Shown: positions 1 to 7,027 of the stretch, piece by piece
Layout of the letters: every line of letters starts with the position of its first letter
Position numbering within the stretch: position 1 is the first letter of the stretch
NCBI GenBank assembly: GCA_964440735.1
Contig: CAYTTK010000088.1
Span: 1 to 11,035 of the forward strand
DNA: 11,035 nucleotides
Reading direction: 5' to 3'
Origin: CAZBWE01 sp964440735
GTDB lineage: Bacteria > Planctomycetota > Phycisphaerae > Sedimentisphaerales > Anaerobacaceae
Program-made: the position numbers and the translations under genes
The notes under the pieces: model-generated
The model's database searches: none
What the model saw: only the letters and a program-made list of their open reading frames with translations
What the model was told of the DNA's origin: nothing

Positions 1-96
1 CCTGCTGCCTCGTCTTGCGACGAGAGTCGCAGAGGCAAGCAAGAAAGCACGGGGGTCGAAACATCAAACCTGGTAACAATGCGCTTTTGTGGATGA
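1..96 (+). other. Left edge: probable 3' end of an upstream gene, frame unresolved
   Basis: No start codon for an independent gene is convincing here. All three + frames are open from the window edge: one closes with TAA at 74-76, one with TGA at 94-96 (8 bases before the pilM-like ATG), and one with TAG at 144-146. The operon character of what follows suggests that an upstream pilus gene ends here, but the remnant is too short to choose a frame or a family. The stretch also contains the hairpin listed at 7-36. Confidence 0.3.
7..36 (+). repeat. GNRA-loop hairpin with one-sided bulge
   Basis: Stem TGCGAC (16-21) pairs with GTCGCA (26-31) around the tetraloop GAGA. GCCTC (7-11) and GAGGC (32-36) extend it by 5 pairs, leaving GTCT (12-15) bulged on the left arm. 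No T-run follows, so it is not an intrinsic terminator as read on +. It may lie inside the end of the upstream gene, where the pairing could be coincidental. Confidence 0.35.
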
Positions 97-103
97 GATT
101 AAT

Positions 104-1111
104 ATGTTCGGGCTTACGAAAAACCACACATATTCGATTGGTGTAGATATATCAGATGACAATCTGAATATGGTCCAGCTTGGAAATAACGGAAATGGAA
201 TAAGCTTAATTGACGGCGGCATTGAAACTCGGCCTGAGTACATCAACCCCGGCAGCGTTGATTGGCAAAAATGGGCCATTGAAGCTATACGTCGATTGAT
301 AGCAACCGGCAACTTTCACGGCAGAGACATTATAGCCGCGATACCTGCCGGCGAGGTATTTATTGACCATATAAGAATGTCAGGGATAAATAACAGCTTG
401 CAAAATACAAAAAAAAGTGTTTGGGGGCCAGGTGACAAACTGACCGATACTATCTTTTCTAAGGTAAAACAGAAACTGCCCTTCGAACCCGTCAAAGAAA
501 ACACAATGATAAAGTATATTCCAACCGAGGATAATAATGTTCTTGTTATGGCAACCGAGCGCAAGATTATTGATAGGCACTTGGCGATATATGAAAACGC
601 CGACCTGAGAATTAAGTCCATCGGTATCTGGCCGGTGGCATTGACAAACACCTATGTCAGGTTTTTTGGCAGGCGAAAAAACGATATCGAAGTTATTGTG
701 ATGCTCATCTGTATAGAGGCAAACAGCACAAATGTTGTCATTTGTCGACATAAGAATCTACTTTTTGCTCGTTCGATATCAATAGGAACAAAACAGCTCG
801 ATGATGAGAAAATGATGACAAGACTGGCGATGGAGCTGACTTCCTGCAAAAGGCAATTTAGCTCAATGCACCGAAATGCCCGAATAGAACGTTTGGTTTT
901 CCTTTCGAGCCAGGCAGTTGACAAAGATACGTGCACGATAATAGCAAGACAGTTGGAAATGCCGGCGCAGATAGGAGATTGTTTGGCAGCGGTGGAAATA
1001 ACAGACCCCCGTCGCCTGGGGATAGATAGAAGGGCTCCGGCTCATACAGAGACTTCTCTGCAGAAAAAACAGGTTAATTGGGCTACCGCCTTTGGCCTTA
1101 GTTTATCGTAA
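104..1111 (+). CDS. pilM: Type IV pilus assembly protein PilM-like (actin-fold)
   Basis: A 335-residue soluble protein of the PilM family. PilM sits on the cytoplasmic face of the inner membrane, binds the N-terminal tail of PilN and anchors the PilMNOP alignment complex. The family phosphate-1 motif is visible at residues 11-26 (IGVDISDDNLNMVQL). Typical blocks follow: the AAIPAGEVFIDHIRM stretch (about 78-92), KLPFEPV (124-130), and a family-like C-terminus NWATAFGLSLS. The second phosphate-binding block, usually an Asp-x-Gly motif, reads ICIEANST (about 202-209), so nucleotide binding may be altered. I chose ATG at 104 because it gives the family's usual MFGL opening and has GGATGAG 6 bases upstream; an in-frame GTG at 89 would add five residues. 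It is the first gene of the visible operon, with pilN 61 bases downstream. Confidence 0.85.
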   Translation: MFGLTKNHTYSIGVDISDDNLNMVQLGNNGNGISLIDGGIETRPEYINPGSVDWQKWAIEAIRRLIATGNFHGRDIIAAIPAGEVFIDHIRMSGINNSLQNTKKSVWGPGDKLTDTIFSKVKQKLPFEPVKENTMIKYIPTEDNNVLVMATERKIIDRHLAIYENADLRIKSIGIWPVALTNTYVRFFGRRKNDIEVIVMLICIEANSTNVVICRHKNLLFARSISIGTKQLDDEKMMTRLAMELTSCKRQFSSMHRNARIERLVFLSSQAVDKDTCTIIARQLEMPAQIGDCLAAVEITDPRRLGIDRRAPAHTETSLQKKQVNWATAFGLSLS

Positions 1112-1172
1112 TGATTGAGCCCTGAACAAAATAGAGAGCGTTTGAGAACCGACAAAAGGAGGCAAGAAAAAA

Positions 1173-1880
1173 ATGCTTAATATAAATTTTGTTCCTGATG
1201 ATTATGTTCAAAGCAACGAATCACGAAGAACAAATCTGATGTATCTCGCATTGCTTGCATTAGTAATGGCAGCACTTGGTGGTTCGTTTATGACTATCAA
1301 GATGCGCCAGCGTGCCTGCAGTGCCAAGGAAAATCTTGTAAATAAAAAAATGTCTCAGATACAGCAGGCCATAAAGCAGTTTGAACAGCTCCAGGCAAAA
1401 CGAAAGGAAATGATGAAGACGGCTCTAACTACCGCAGAACTGCTTGAACCGGTGCCGAGAAGTGTTTTATTGGCGACTTTGACGAATAACCTGCCGTCGG
1501 GTGTCTCGCTGTTAAAACTGAACATGGTCCAGACCGAACCAAAGCGAACCGGCAGATTTGCAACGAATAAATACCAGGCAGCACAAGCCAGAAAAGCAGC
1601 AACCCAGCCGCAAAGCTCACAAGAGAAACTGTTAGAGACACGTATAGATATTGAAGGCATAGCACCAAGTGACCTTCAGGTTGCAGCCTATATTGAGCAG
1701 CTAAGCAATTCGACTTTAATTAACAACGTTGCGCTGGTGGAATCAAAAGAACACAAAATCGAAGACACAACGTTTAGACAATTTAAGCTAAATGCAATGA
1801 TAAAAAAAGACGTCCATCTTACCAAGGGGGACGTTGAACAAATCAGGACTAAAGCCGAGACTACGGTATGGAATTTTTAG
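1173..1880 (+). CDS. pilN: PilN-like inner-membrane pilus assembly protein
   Basis: A 235-residue bitopic protein. The cytoplasmic N-terminus carries INFVPDDY (residues 4-11), matching the PilN tail that docks into PilM. A single transmembrane helix (about 22-42) is followed by a helical stretch (about 50-80) and a periplasmic ferredoxin-like PilN domain (about 85-215; LPSGVSLLKLNM, IDIEGIAPSD and AAYIEQLSNS are typical in style). Known role in the family: it pairs with PilO to link the cytoplasmic PilM ring to the periplasmic part of the pilus machine. The start at 1173 is supported by the strong site AAAGGAGG at 1155-1162. The insert near residues 125-150, rich in Gln, Ala and Lys, looks like a flexible loop. 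It lies between the pilM and pilO homologues, as expected. Confidence 0.82.
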   Translation: MLNINFVPDDYVQSNESRRTNLMYLALLALVMAALGGSFMTIKMRQRACSAKENLVNKKMSQIQQAIKQFEQLQAKRKEMMKTALTTAELLEPVPRSVLLATLTNNLPSGVSLLKLNMVQTEPKRTGRFATNKYQAAQARKAATQPQSSQEKLLETRIDIEGIAPSDLQVAAYIEQLSNSTLINNVALVESKEHKIEDTTFRQFKLNAMIKKDVHLTKGDVEQIRTKAETTVWNF

Positions 1881-1943
1881 CGTCAATTAAATAAATCGTT
1901 GTGCGTGAATGGTTGTATAAAATAAAAAATACGAGGATAAATT

Positions 1944-2480
1944 ATGACAAGTGGTTTTAGAAAAGCGGTGTTTTTCGTCTTGCTCTTAGGGGTAGCTGTA
2001 GTCGGTTATCAATATATGATTAAACCGGCAAATAAACATTTGCTTGAAGCAAAAGCGCGCGTCCAGGTAAAACTGGACAAATTAGACGAATTTGAAAAAA
2101 CAACTGCGGCAGCGGAAAGTCTCACAAAGCAGCTTGAGCAATTACAGGAGGCAATCAAATTTTTCGAAAGCAAACTACCGCCCACCAGTGAAATACACAA
2201 AGTGCTCGAGCAGGTAACTGTAATCGCCCAGGAACAAGGCCTGAAGCCCAAAACAATTCGTACACTCAAAAAAGAAGATAACAGCGGATATATAGAACAA
2301 TCGTTAAAAATGCAGCTAGAGGGAAACTTTACTTCCTTCTATTCATTCCTACTGGAGCTTGAAAAACTTCCTCGAATAATGAAAATCCGAGAGCTTCAGC
2401 TACGAAAGCAAGAGCATAACGAGGGTCAAATAGCAGCTGATTTTATAGTGAGTATATTTTTCCAGAATAAACCCAGTTAA
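1944..2480 (+). CDS. pilO: PilO-like inner-membrane pilus assembly protein
   Basis: A 178-residue bitopic protein, close to the usual PilO size. It has a short basic N-terminus, a transmembrane helix at about 8-26, a coiled coil at about 30-75 rich in Lys/Glu/Leu, then a compact alpha/beta periplasmic domain. Blocks typical of the PilO family are LPPTSEIHKVLEQVTVIAQE (about 77-96) and the stretch around FTSFYSFLLELEKLPRIMKI (about 132-151). In the family PilO heterodimerises with PilN and aligns the platform with the secretin. GAGGA at 1933-1937 supports the start at 1944. A strong hairpin at 2483-2516 lies just after its stop codon. Confidence 0.82.
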   Translation: MTSGFRKAVFFVLLLGVAVVGYQYMIKPANKHLLEAKARVQVKLDKLDEFEKTTAAAESLTKQLEQLQEAIKFFESKLPPTSEIHKVLEQVTVIAQEQGLKPKTIRTLKKEDNSGYIEQSLKMQLEGNFTSFYSFLLELEKLPRIMKIRELQLRKQEHNEGQIAADFIVSIFFQNKPS

Positions 2481-2482
2481 TA

Positions 2483-2516
2483 GTGATTGGCTAAGTAATT
2501 ACCAATTACTTATCAC
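2483..2516 (+). repeat. Intercistronic hairpin between pilO and the next gene
   Basis: A perfect 9-bp inverted repeat, TAAGTAATT (2492-2500) and AATTACTTA (2504-2512), surrounds the 3-base loop ACC. GTGA (2483-2486) and TCAC (2513-2516) add four more pairs with TTGGC (2487-2491) bulged. It begins two bases after the pilO stop and ends 10 bases before the ribosome binding site of the next gene. There is no following T-run, so simple termination is unlikely. An mRNA processing or stability element or a protein-binding palindrome are the alternatives. Confidence 0.6.
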
Positions 2517-2537
2517 AAGATTTAATGGAGCTTAGCT

Positions 2538-3251
2538 ATGTTGTCTTTTTTACGCGAGCAGGAAATTGAAGATTCGGTGCAGCAACCGGCCAAATCTGTC
2601 AATCCAGGCCAAACCGACGATATACAAAATCAGAACCAAACCCAGGAATATCTTTCTGTAGCTTCTAAAAGCAAAGATGTTCGAAAAAGCACGATGTTGC
2701 TTGCCGTTTTGTTTGGTATAGGTCTGTTGTGCCTTTGGTTTATGATAAAAAAGAGCTCACCTCAATCAGCATCAGCAGAAATTATCAACATGGAAGAGAC
2801 GCAAATTGAAATGGCTATCACCCGACTCACCGGTGTTAAGTCAGAAATGTTTAGTAGCATGGACGAGATAGTTAAGAAGTTTTATGAGTTTTCTAATGTG
2901 ATGCAGGTGCAGGTCAACGAACTCGTGAAAAATCCCTTTGAGCTCGAACTGTTCCTGGCCAGTTTAAGGGGAAAAGCTGAGTCCGAAGGAAGGAACTTCA
3001 ATATTAATGCTGAAATGATAATAAAACAGCAAACCAAGGATATGCAGCTTTGGAGTATTATGCAATCGGAACAGAGCAATTGCTGCATGATTAACGATAA
3101 AATCCTCTATAAAGGGGATCCAATAAAAGGTTTTGAGGTCCTCGAAATCGGTGATTGTTTCGTTAAGCTTAAACATATTCCCCAAAGTAATGAAGAAAAT
3201 TTGGCAGCACCTCCGGAAAGCAGGGAAATAGTTTTGAAGTTATCACAATGA
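2538..3251 (+). CDS. Bitopic protein with GspC/GspB/PilP-like C-terminal domain
   Basis: A 237-residue protein in the position that PilP holds in classical pilMNOP operons, but without PilP's lipoprotein signal. It has a polar, Gln-rich cytoplasmic N-terminus (1-50), a transmembrane helix (about 52-70), a helical middle region (about 85-165), and a small beta-rich C-terminus (about 169-237). That C-terminus has the pattern MINDKILYKGDPI, then VLEIGDCFVKL, ending REIVLKL. This layout (hydrophobic residue, strand, GD, strand, IxxxxV, strand) is typical of the homology-region fold of GspC/GspB/PilP, which contacts the secretin in known systems. The family call is inference from pattern, not a search. 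GGAG at 2527-2530 supports the start. Two adjacent cysteines (182-183) lie in the domain. The same domain pattern ends the large coiled-coil protein at 7228-10824. Confidence 0.65.
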   Translation: MLSFLREQEIEDSVQQPAKSVNPGQTDDIQNQNQTQEYLSVASKSKDVRKSTMLLAVLFGIGLLCLWFMIKKSSPQSASAEIINMEETQIEMAITRLTGVKSEMFSSMDEIVKKFYEFSNVMQVQVNELVKNPFELELFLASLRGKAESEGRNFNINAEMIIKQQTKDMQLWSIMQSEQSNCCMINDKILYKGDPIKGFEVLEIGDCFVKLKHIPQSNEENLAAPPESREIVLKLSQ

Positions 3252-3293
3252 TACTGACCTTTGTATTCAACAGAAAGAAGGACCTCGCATCAA

Positions 3294-3443
3294 ATGGTGC
3301 GGGACGAAAACCGCAATACGAATTGCAGAGAATATTTTGGTCCCGTTGCCGAACTCGAAAGCAGCTTGAAACGCTATCCAAGTGACATTTGGAGCGAGGC
3401 AAACCGCATGGATGCCGATAAAAAACTAAAAATGCGAATTTAA
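3294..3443 (+). CDS. Possible small protein in the pilus operon
   Basis: A 49-residue ORF (ATG 3294, TAA 3441-3443) fills the only unusually long gap of the operon: 204 bases separate the flanking genes, against about 60 between the earlier ones. Its predicted product is charged and soluble with no membrane segment or signal peptide; segments such as EYFGPVAELESSLKRYPSD look protein-like in composition. AAGGA about 11 bases upstream is a weak ribosome binding site, and the ATG would lie in the loop of a possible hairpin (3284-3303). The same frame stays open from a TTG at 3261, but that start has no binding site. I do not recognise a family. It could be real, a decayed gene, or chance. Confidence 0.4.
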   Translation: MVRDENRNTNCREYFGPVAELESSLKRYPSDIWSEANRMDADKKLKMRI

Positions 3444-3455
3444 AGAGATTGAAAC

Positions 3456-4565
3456 ATGGCAGATATAAAAAAAATACTGGAAAAAGCAATAGAGGTAGAC
3501 GCAAGCGACGTGCATATCAATGTTGGAATGCCCCCGATACTGAGAAAGAACACAGAATTGATCGATATGGACTTACCTGTTGTCAGTGGTGAAGATGCAA
3601 AAGAAATAGTCGTTGCTATGGTTGGGCCGGACAGATTCAAAGAGTTAAAGGAAAAAAGAGACCTTGATTTCTCGACAAGCATCGATGACGGCCATCGCTT
3701 CCGCGTTAACGCCCATTATCAGCGTGAATCAATAGCGATATCGTTTAGAGTGATTCCAAATCAGATTCCTTTGATAGACGATTTGCACTTGGCTCCAATA
3801 ACTAAGGAGCTCACAGACCTGCCGAGAGGTCTGGTTCTCGTGACCGGCCATACCGGCTCCGGCAAGAGTACAACACTCGCTGCTATGATAGGATTGATAA
3901 ATTCAAAATACAGGAAACGCATAATTACATTGGAAGACCCTATCGAATACATGATAGATAACAAAAAGTGTATGATAGAGCAACGCGAAATTGGCTCTGA
4001 CTGCATGGAATTTGCATCAGGTCTTAGGCACGTATTGCGACAGGACCCTGATATCATTATGGTCGGCGAAATGAGAGACCTGGAGACTACCAGTTTCACA
4101 ATGACCGCCGCTGAAACAGGACACCTCGTCTTCAGTACCCTGCACACCATTAATGCACCTCAAACTATCGACCGTATTATAGATATCTACCCCTCCGGTC
4201 AGCAGAATCAGGTCCGGACAATGCTTGCGAACACACTCCAGGCCGTTATCTCGCAGACACTATTTAGACGAATAGATGAGCCGGGTATGGTCCCATGCAC
4301 GGAGATATTGTTGTGTACCTCAGCGGTGAGAAACTGTATTCGTGAAAATAGAATCTATGAAATCCCGAATATTATTGAGACCTCCCGCAGATTAGGTATG
4401 CTAAACCTCGATAACAGCATTGCTGAGATGTATTTCAAGGGTTACATAGACAGAGAAGAGGCGATTGCTCGTTCGACTAATCCCGGAAAGATGGATAAGT
4501 TGCTTATTCCCCTCAGCGAGTATGAATCTATACAATCACCCGAAGAACTAATAGTAGAAAAGTAA
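3456..4565 (+). CDS. pilT: PilT-type twitching/retraction ATPase
   Basis: A 369-residue secretion ATPase of the PilT branch (GspE superfamily), a cytoplasmic hexamer that acts on the PilC platform. An N-terminal PAS-like domain (about 1-100) carries the family opening (ASDVHINVGMPP). Walker A is GHTGSGKST (131-139), the Asp box ITLEDPIEY (157-165), Walker B with catalytic Glu DPDIIMVGEMRD (197-208), and the His box TGHLVFSTLHT (221-231). AVRNCIRE (290-297) corresponds to the AIRNLIRE motif that marks PilT and is needed for retraction in studied species. The length and the lack of a long GspE-type N-terminal domain also point to PilT rather than PilB. All catalytic residues are present. It starts 12 bases after the small ORF and is followed 9 bases later by the PilC homologue, so the motor and its platform are probably co-translated. 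Confidence 0.92.
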   Translation: MADIKKILEKAIEVDASDVHINVGMPPILRKNTELIDMDLPVVSGEDAKEIVVAMVGPDRFKELKEKRDLDFSTSIDDGHRFRVNAHYQRESIAISFRVIPNQIPLIDDLHLAPITKELTDLPRGLVLVTGHTGSGKSTTLAAMIGLINSKYRKRIITLEDPIEYMIDNKKCMIEQREIGSDCMEFASGLRHVLRQDPDIIMVGEMRDLETTSFTMTAAETGHLVFSTLHTINAPQTIDRIIDIYPSGQQNQVRTMLANTLQAVISQTLFRRIDEPGMVPCTEILLCTSAVRNCIRENRIYEIPNIIETSRRLGMLNLDNSIAEMYFKGYIDREEAIARSTNPGKMDKLLIPLSEYESIQSPEELIVEK

Positions 4566-4574
4566 GGTATATAT

Positions 4575-5786
4575 ATGTTTGAAGAATCATCACAAAGTTC
4601 TGATACTGCAACTGCAGTTGCAGAAAGACAACAAAAAGCTCAAAAACAACAAGTTCAACAACAGTCAGCTGGATGGCTGGCCGCCCGGACACGCCAACAA
4701 AAGAAAAACATACTGAGCAGGATAAAAAAATTCAAAATTGAGTTTGGTCCTGGAAGAAAAGATATCCTGAACTTTACAAACCAGCTTGCGGTTATGATCC
4801 GAGCTGGGATAAGTATTCAGGATTCGCTTGAGTCAATCGCCACGCAAACTGACAATCGAAAATTTAAGACTATTATCACCGATTTGAAAATACGCATCGA
4901 AGAAGGCAACAGTTTTTCGCAGGCGCTTTCTGAGCATCCACAAGTATTCAGCAATCTTTATATAAATATGGTGGCTGCTGCGGAGGTCTCCGGCTCTCTC
5001 AGCCAGATGATGCAAAAATTAGCAGAGTATCTCGATGGCGAAGCTGAAACTCGCTCACAGGTTAAAGCTGCAATGGTTTATCCAATCATCATAGCAACCA
5101 TGGCGGTGGCAGTGACTATTTTTCTGCTGTGTTTTGTTTTGCCCAGGTTTACAGCCATATTTGCAGGAAAGGAGCATCTGTTACCTAAGCCGACGATAAT
5201 ACTGATGGCCACCAGCGCATTTCTGCGGAATTACTGGTTGTTGGTCGTCCCGGCTATTGGCGCCAGCTTATGGGGATTTTGGTACTTTATTAGTACTCGT
5301 TCCGGCCGGTTGTGGTGGGATAAAACTAAATTGACATTGCCTCTTATTAGAACGCTCTGCAGAAGTCTTTACATAACAAGGTCTCTGCACACAATGGGTG
5401 TATTAACAAAAGCGGGAGTCCCCATCCTAAACACAATTTCAATAACAGCACAGATATCAGGAAACATCCTCTATAAAGGTATGTGGCTTGGTGTTTACGA
5501 AGAAGTTCGTCAGGGCAAAAAAATTGCATCAAGTTTGAACCGCTATGATTTGATGCCGCACAATGTGGTGCAAATGATTAGAAGTGGTGAAGATTCAGGT
5601 TCGTTGAGCGACGTGCTAAAAGATGTTTCAGATTTTTATGCAAGAGAGCTCAAAACTGTCATCAAAACAGTAACATCGATGATAGAACCCGCAATGATAG
5701 TGATGATGGGCTTCCTGGTCGGCTTTATCGCAATGAGTATTATTCTGCCGATATTCAGAATGTCCAGTATTGTTATGAACAAATAA
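4575..5786 (+). CDS. pilC: PilC/GspF-family inner-membrane platform protein
   Basis: A 403-residue polytopic membrane protein with two T2SSF domains. The first (about 67-190) opens with FTNQLAVMIRAGISIQDSLE, and the second (about 267-393) with TRSLHTMGVLTKAGVPILNT; each is followed by the family's conserved helix block (NMVAAAEVSGSL and QMIRSGEDSGSL). Membrane segments lie at about 169-190, 219-240 and 373-393. In this family the platform protein is turned by the ATPase to insert or remove pilin subunits. The first 50 residues form a Gln/Ala-rich, probably disordered tail (QQKAQKQQVQQQ) before a basic stretch. The gene starts 9 bases after pilT and is followed 31 bases later by a prepilin-like gene. 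Confidence 0.9.
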   Translation: MFEESSQSSDTATAVAERQQKAQKQQVQQQSAGWLAARTRQQKKNILSRIKKFKIEFGPGRKDILNFTNQLAVMIRAGISIQDSLESIATQTDNRKFKTIITDLKIRIEEGNSFSQALSEHPQVFSNLYINMVAAAEVSGSLSQMMQKLAEYLDGEAETRSQVKAAMVYPIIIATMAVAVTIFLLCFVLPRFTAIFAGKEHLLPKPTIILMATSAFLRNYWLLVVPAIGASLWGFWYFISTRSGRLWWDKTKLTLPLIRTLCRSLYITRSLHTMGVLTKAGVPILNTISITAQISGNILYKGMWLGVYEEVRQGKKIASSLNRYDLMPHNVVQMIRSGEDSGSLSDVLKDVSDFYARELKTVIKTVTSMIEPAMIVMMGFLVGFIAMSIILPIFRMSSIVMNK

Positions 5787-5817
5787 ATTCGTCGCCCGTT
5801 TACTTTTGGGTCACGGT

Positions 5818-6306
5818 ATGAAAAATAAGAGATACCAGAACGCTTTTACACTTATTGAGGTCCTGTTTGCAACAATTTTGGTTGGCCTTGCAGTTGCTTC
5901 TCTGGTTGTTGCCAGCGGCTCATTCACAAAAGTCAATGGTGCCGGAGCAGACCTATCCACTGCTGAGTTTCTCATCGAGCAGATAAGGGAGCTCACCGCC
6001 CTACTGCCGGTGATTGACCCCCAAAGCGGTGTCGCCACATTCGGGCCGGAAGAAGCAGCTCTATCTGCCTATGACGATTTGGATGATTTTAATGGAGAGA
6101 ACTTTTCTCCGCCGATTAGGGCTGACCGTGTTGTCTTGAATGATTTTGCCGCCTTTAGTCAACGAATTACTGTTGAAAACGTAAGCGCTTCAAATTTCGA
6201 GCAGGTTGTGAGCCATCATAGCAGCAGTTTCGTTAGAGTAACCGTAAAAGTTTTTCTGAATTCAAGAGAAATCAGTTCTACCAGTTGGATTAGAGCACAA
6301 TACTGA
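5818..6306 (+). CDS. Prepilin-like protein (minor pilin/pseudopilin), Ala at -1
   Basis: A 162-residue protein with a class III signal peptide: short basic leader MKNKRYQNA, then the hydrophobic helix FTLIEVLFATILVGLAV. The expected cleavage is A9|F10 and the conserved Glu is at mature position 5 (E14). Most prepilins have Gly at -1; Ala is a tolerated but less common choice. After the helix, GADLSTAEFLIEQIREL continues the N-terminal alpha helix, and the rest is a globular beta-rich region. Its place after pilC and before a second such gene suggests a PilV- or GspI-like minor subunit, which is inference. I chose ATG 5818 because it gives a normal leader; an in-frame TTG at 5806 would add four residues. 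The ribosome binding site is weak (GGG at 5808-5810). Confidence 0.78.
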   Translation: MKNKRYQNAFTLIEVLFATILVGLAVASLVVASGSFTKVNGAGADLSTAEFLIEQIRELTALLPVIDPQSGVATFGPEEAALSAYDDLDDFNGENFSPPIRADRVVLNDFAAFSQRITVENVSASNFEQVVSHHSSSFVRVTVKVFLNSREISSTSWIRAQY

Positions 6307-6325
6307 TAAGTTAAAGCGACACAAT

Positions 6326-6841
6326 ATGCGACAAACAACTCACTACATACGACATACGAAATATATGCGTGGTTTTAGTCTCGCCGAATTGCTGCTTTCT
6401 CTGGCGATAATGGCCATACTCCTTACAGCTGTAGCCATAGCTTTCAACGCCTCGGTTATCAATTACAGCGAAAACGAAGATATCTTTCGGGCAATCAATA
6501 ACGCAAGGCAGGCATTATTTCGCATAACAAGCCAGATTAGAACATCCGCCGCCGTTGACCCGAATCCAGCTAATAACCAATGTTCGATAATTACCGCCAA
6601 CGGAGATGATATAACTTATCAATATAATAGTGGGGATAAAAAACTTTATCTAATTGATAACACTTCCAGCGATATTTACACACTTTGTGATAATGTTACT
6701 GCTATGACTTTTACAAAAAATATCGCCATAAAGGGCACACTCACTTACGTCAAATCTGTTCAAATCTCTATAACAGTTGCAAGCGGAGATATCCAGAAGA
6801 CCGTCTCCGCCGCTGCGGTTGTTAGACGAAATTTGATGTGA
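6326..6841 (+). CDS. Prepilin-like protein (PilW/GspJ-like minor subunit)
   Basis: A 171-residue protein with a canonical prepilin site: RG|FSLAELLLSLAIMAILLTAVA, with Gly at -1 (residue 16), Phe at +1 and Glu at +5. The helix is followed by EDIFRAINNARQALFRITSQ (51-70), an amphipathic continuation seen in PilW/GspJ-type proteins, and then a beta-rich globular domain ending AAAVVRRNLM. The subfamily is inferred from pattern only. Two starts are possible: ATG 6326 (16-residue leader) or ATG 6365 (3-residue leader MRG). Neither has a clear ribosome binding site, and I keep the longer one. This is the last gene of the visible operon; no convincing terminator follows it directly, so transcripts may run on to the terminator at 7111-7144. 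Confidence 0.78.
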   Translation: MRQTTHYIRHTKYMRGFSLAELLLSLAIMAILLTAVAIAFNASVINYSENEDIFRAINNARQALFRITSQIRTSAAVDPNPANNQCSIITANGDDITYQYNSGDKKLYLIDNTSSDIYTLCDNVTAMTFTKNIAIKGTLTYVKSVQISITVASGDIQKTVSAAAVVRRNLM

Positions 6842-6983
6842 AAATTTTGACCGCCTGGTCGGAACTTCATATTACCTCTTTCGCTCCTGCCGTTATGAAC
6901 ATGCCATAACCTGCTTTAATAGCTAATCTTACACTCACCTATAAAAACCTTGTTTTCGCAAAAACAACTCTGCATAAATATCC

Positions 6984-7012
6984 TTGATTTCTTCGTTTTC
7001 TAAGCGTATTAT
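6984..7012 (+). promoter_or_regulatory. Sigma70-type promoter for the tRNA gene
   Basis: TTGATT (6984-6989) and TATTAT (7007-7012) are separated by exactly 17 bases. The predicted start near 7019 leaves a leader of roughly 8-9 bases before the mature tRNA, which fits a dedicated tRNA promoter. Confidence 0.6.
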
Positions 7013-7027
7013 AAGTAGTGCATCAGA

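Noticed and set aside
89..103. GTG start at 89 for pilM
   Set aside because: ATG 104 gives the family-typical N-terminus and has a better-spaced binding site.
316..1045. Several - strand ORFs inside the pilM homologue
   Set aside because: They overlap a clear family member on + and have no recognisable domain or start signal.
1881..1943. Possible internal promoter (TATAAA near 1916) before pilO
   Set aside because: No -35 element at a proper distance; the region is simply AT-rich.
5806..5817. TTG start at 5806 for the first prepilin-like gene
   Set aside because: ATG 5818 gives a normal short basic leader; nothing supports TTG.
6847..6862. GACC-GCCT-GGTC inverted repeat as terminator of the pilus operon
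   Set aside because: Only four pairs and no T-run after it.
6950..6967. TTGTTTT/AAAACAA hairpin with a T-run on the - strand
   Set aside because: Seven pairs with a single G-C pair; too weak to call a terminator, although it could slightly reduce antisense read-through towards the pilus genes.
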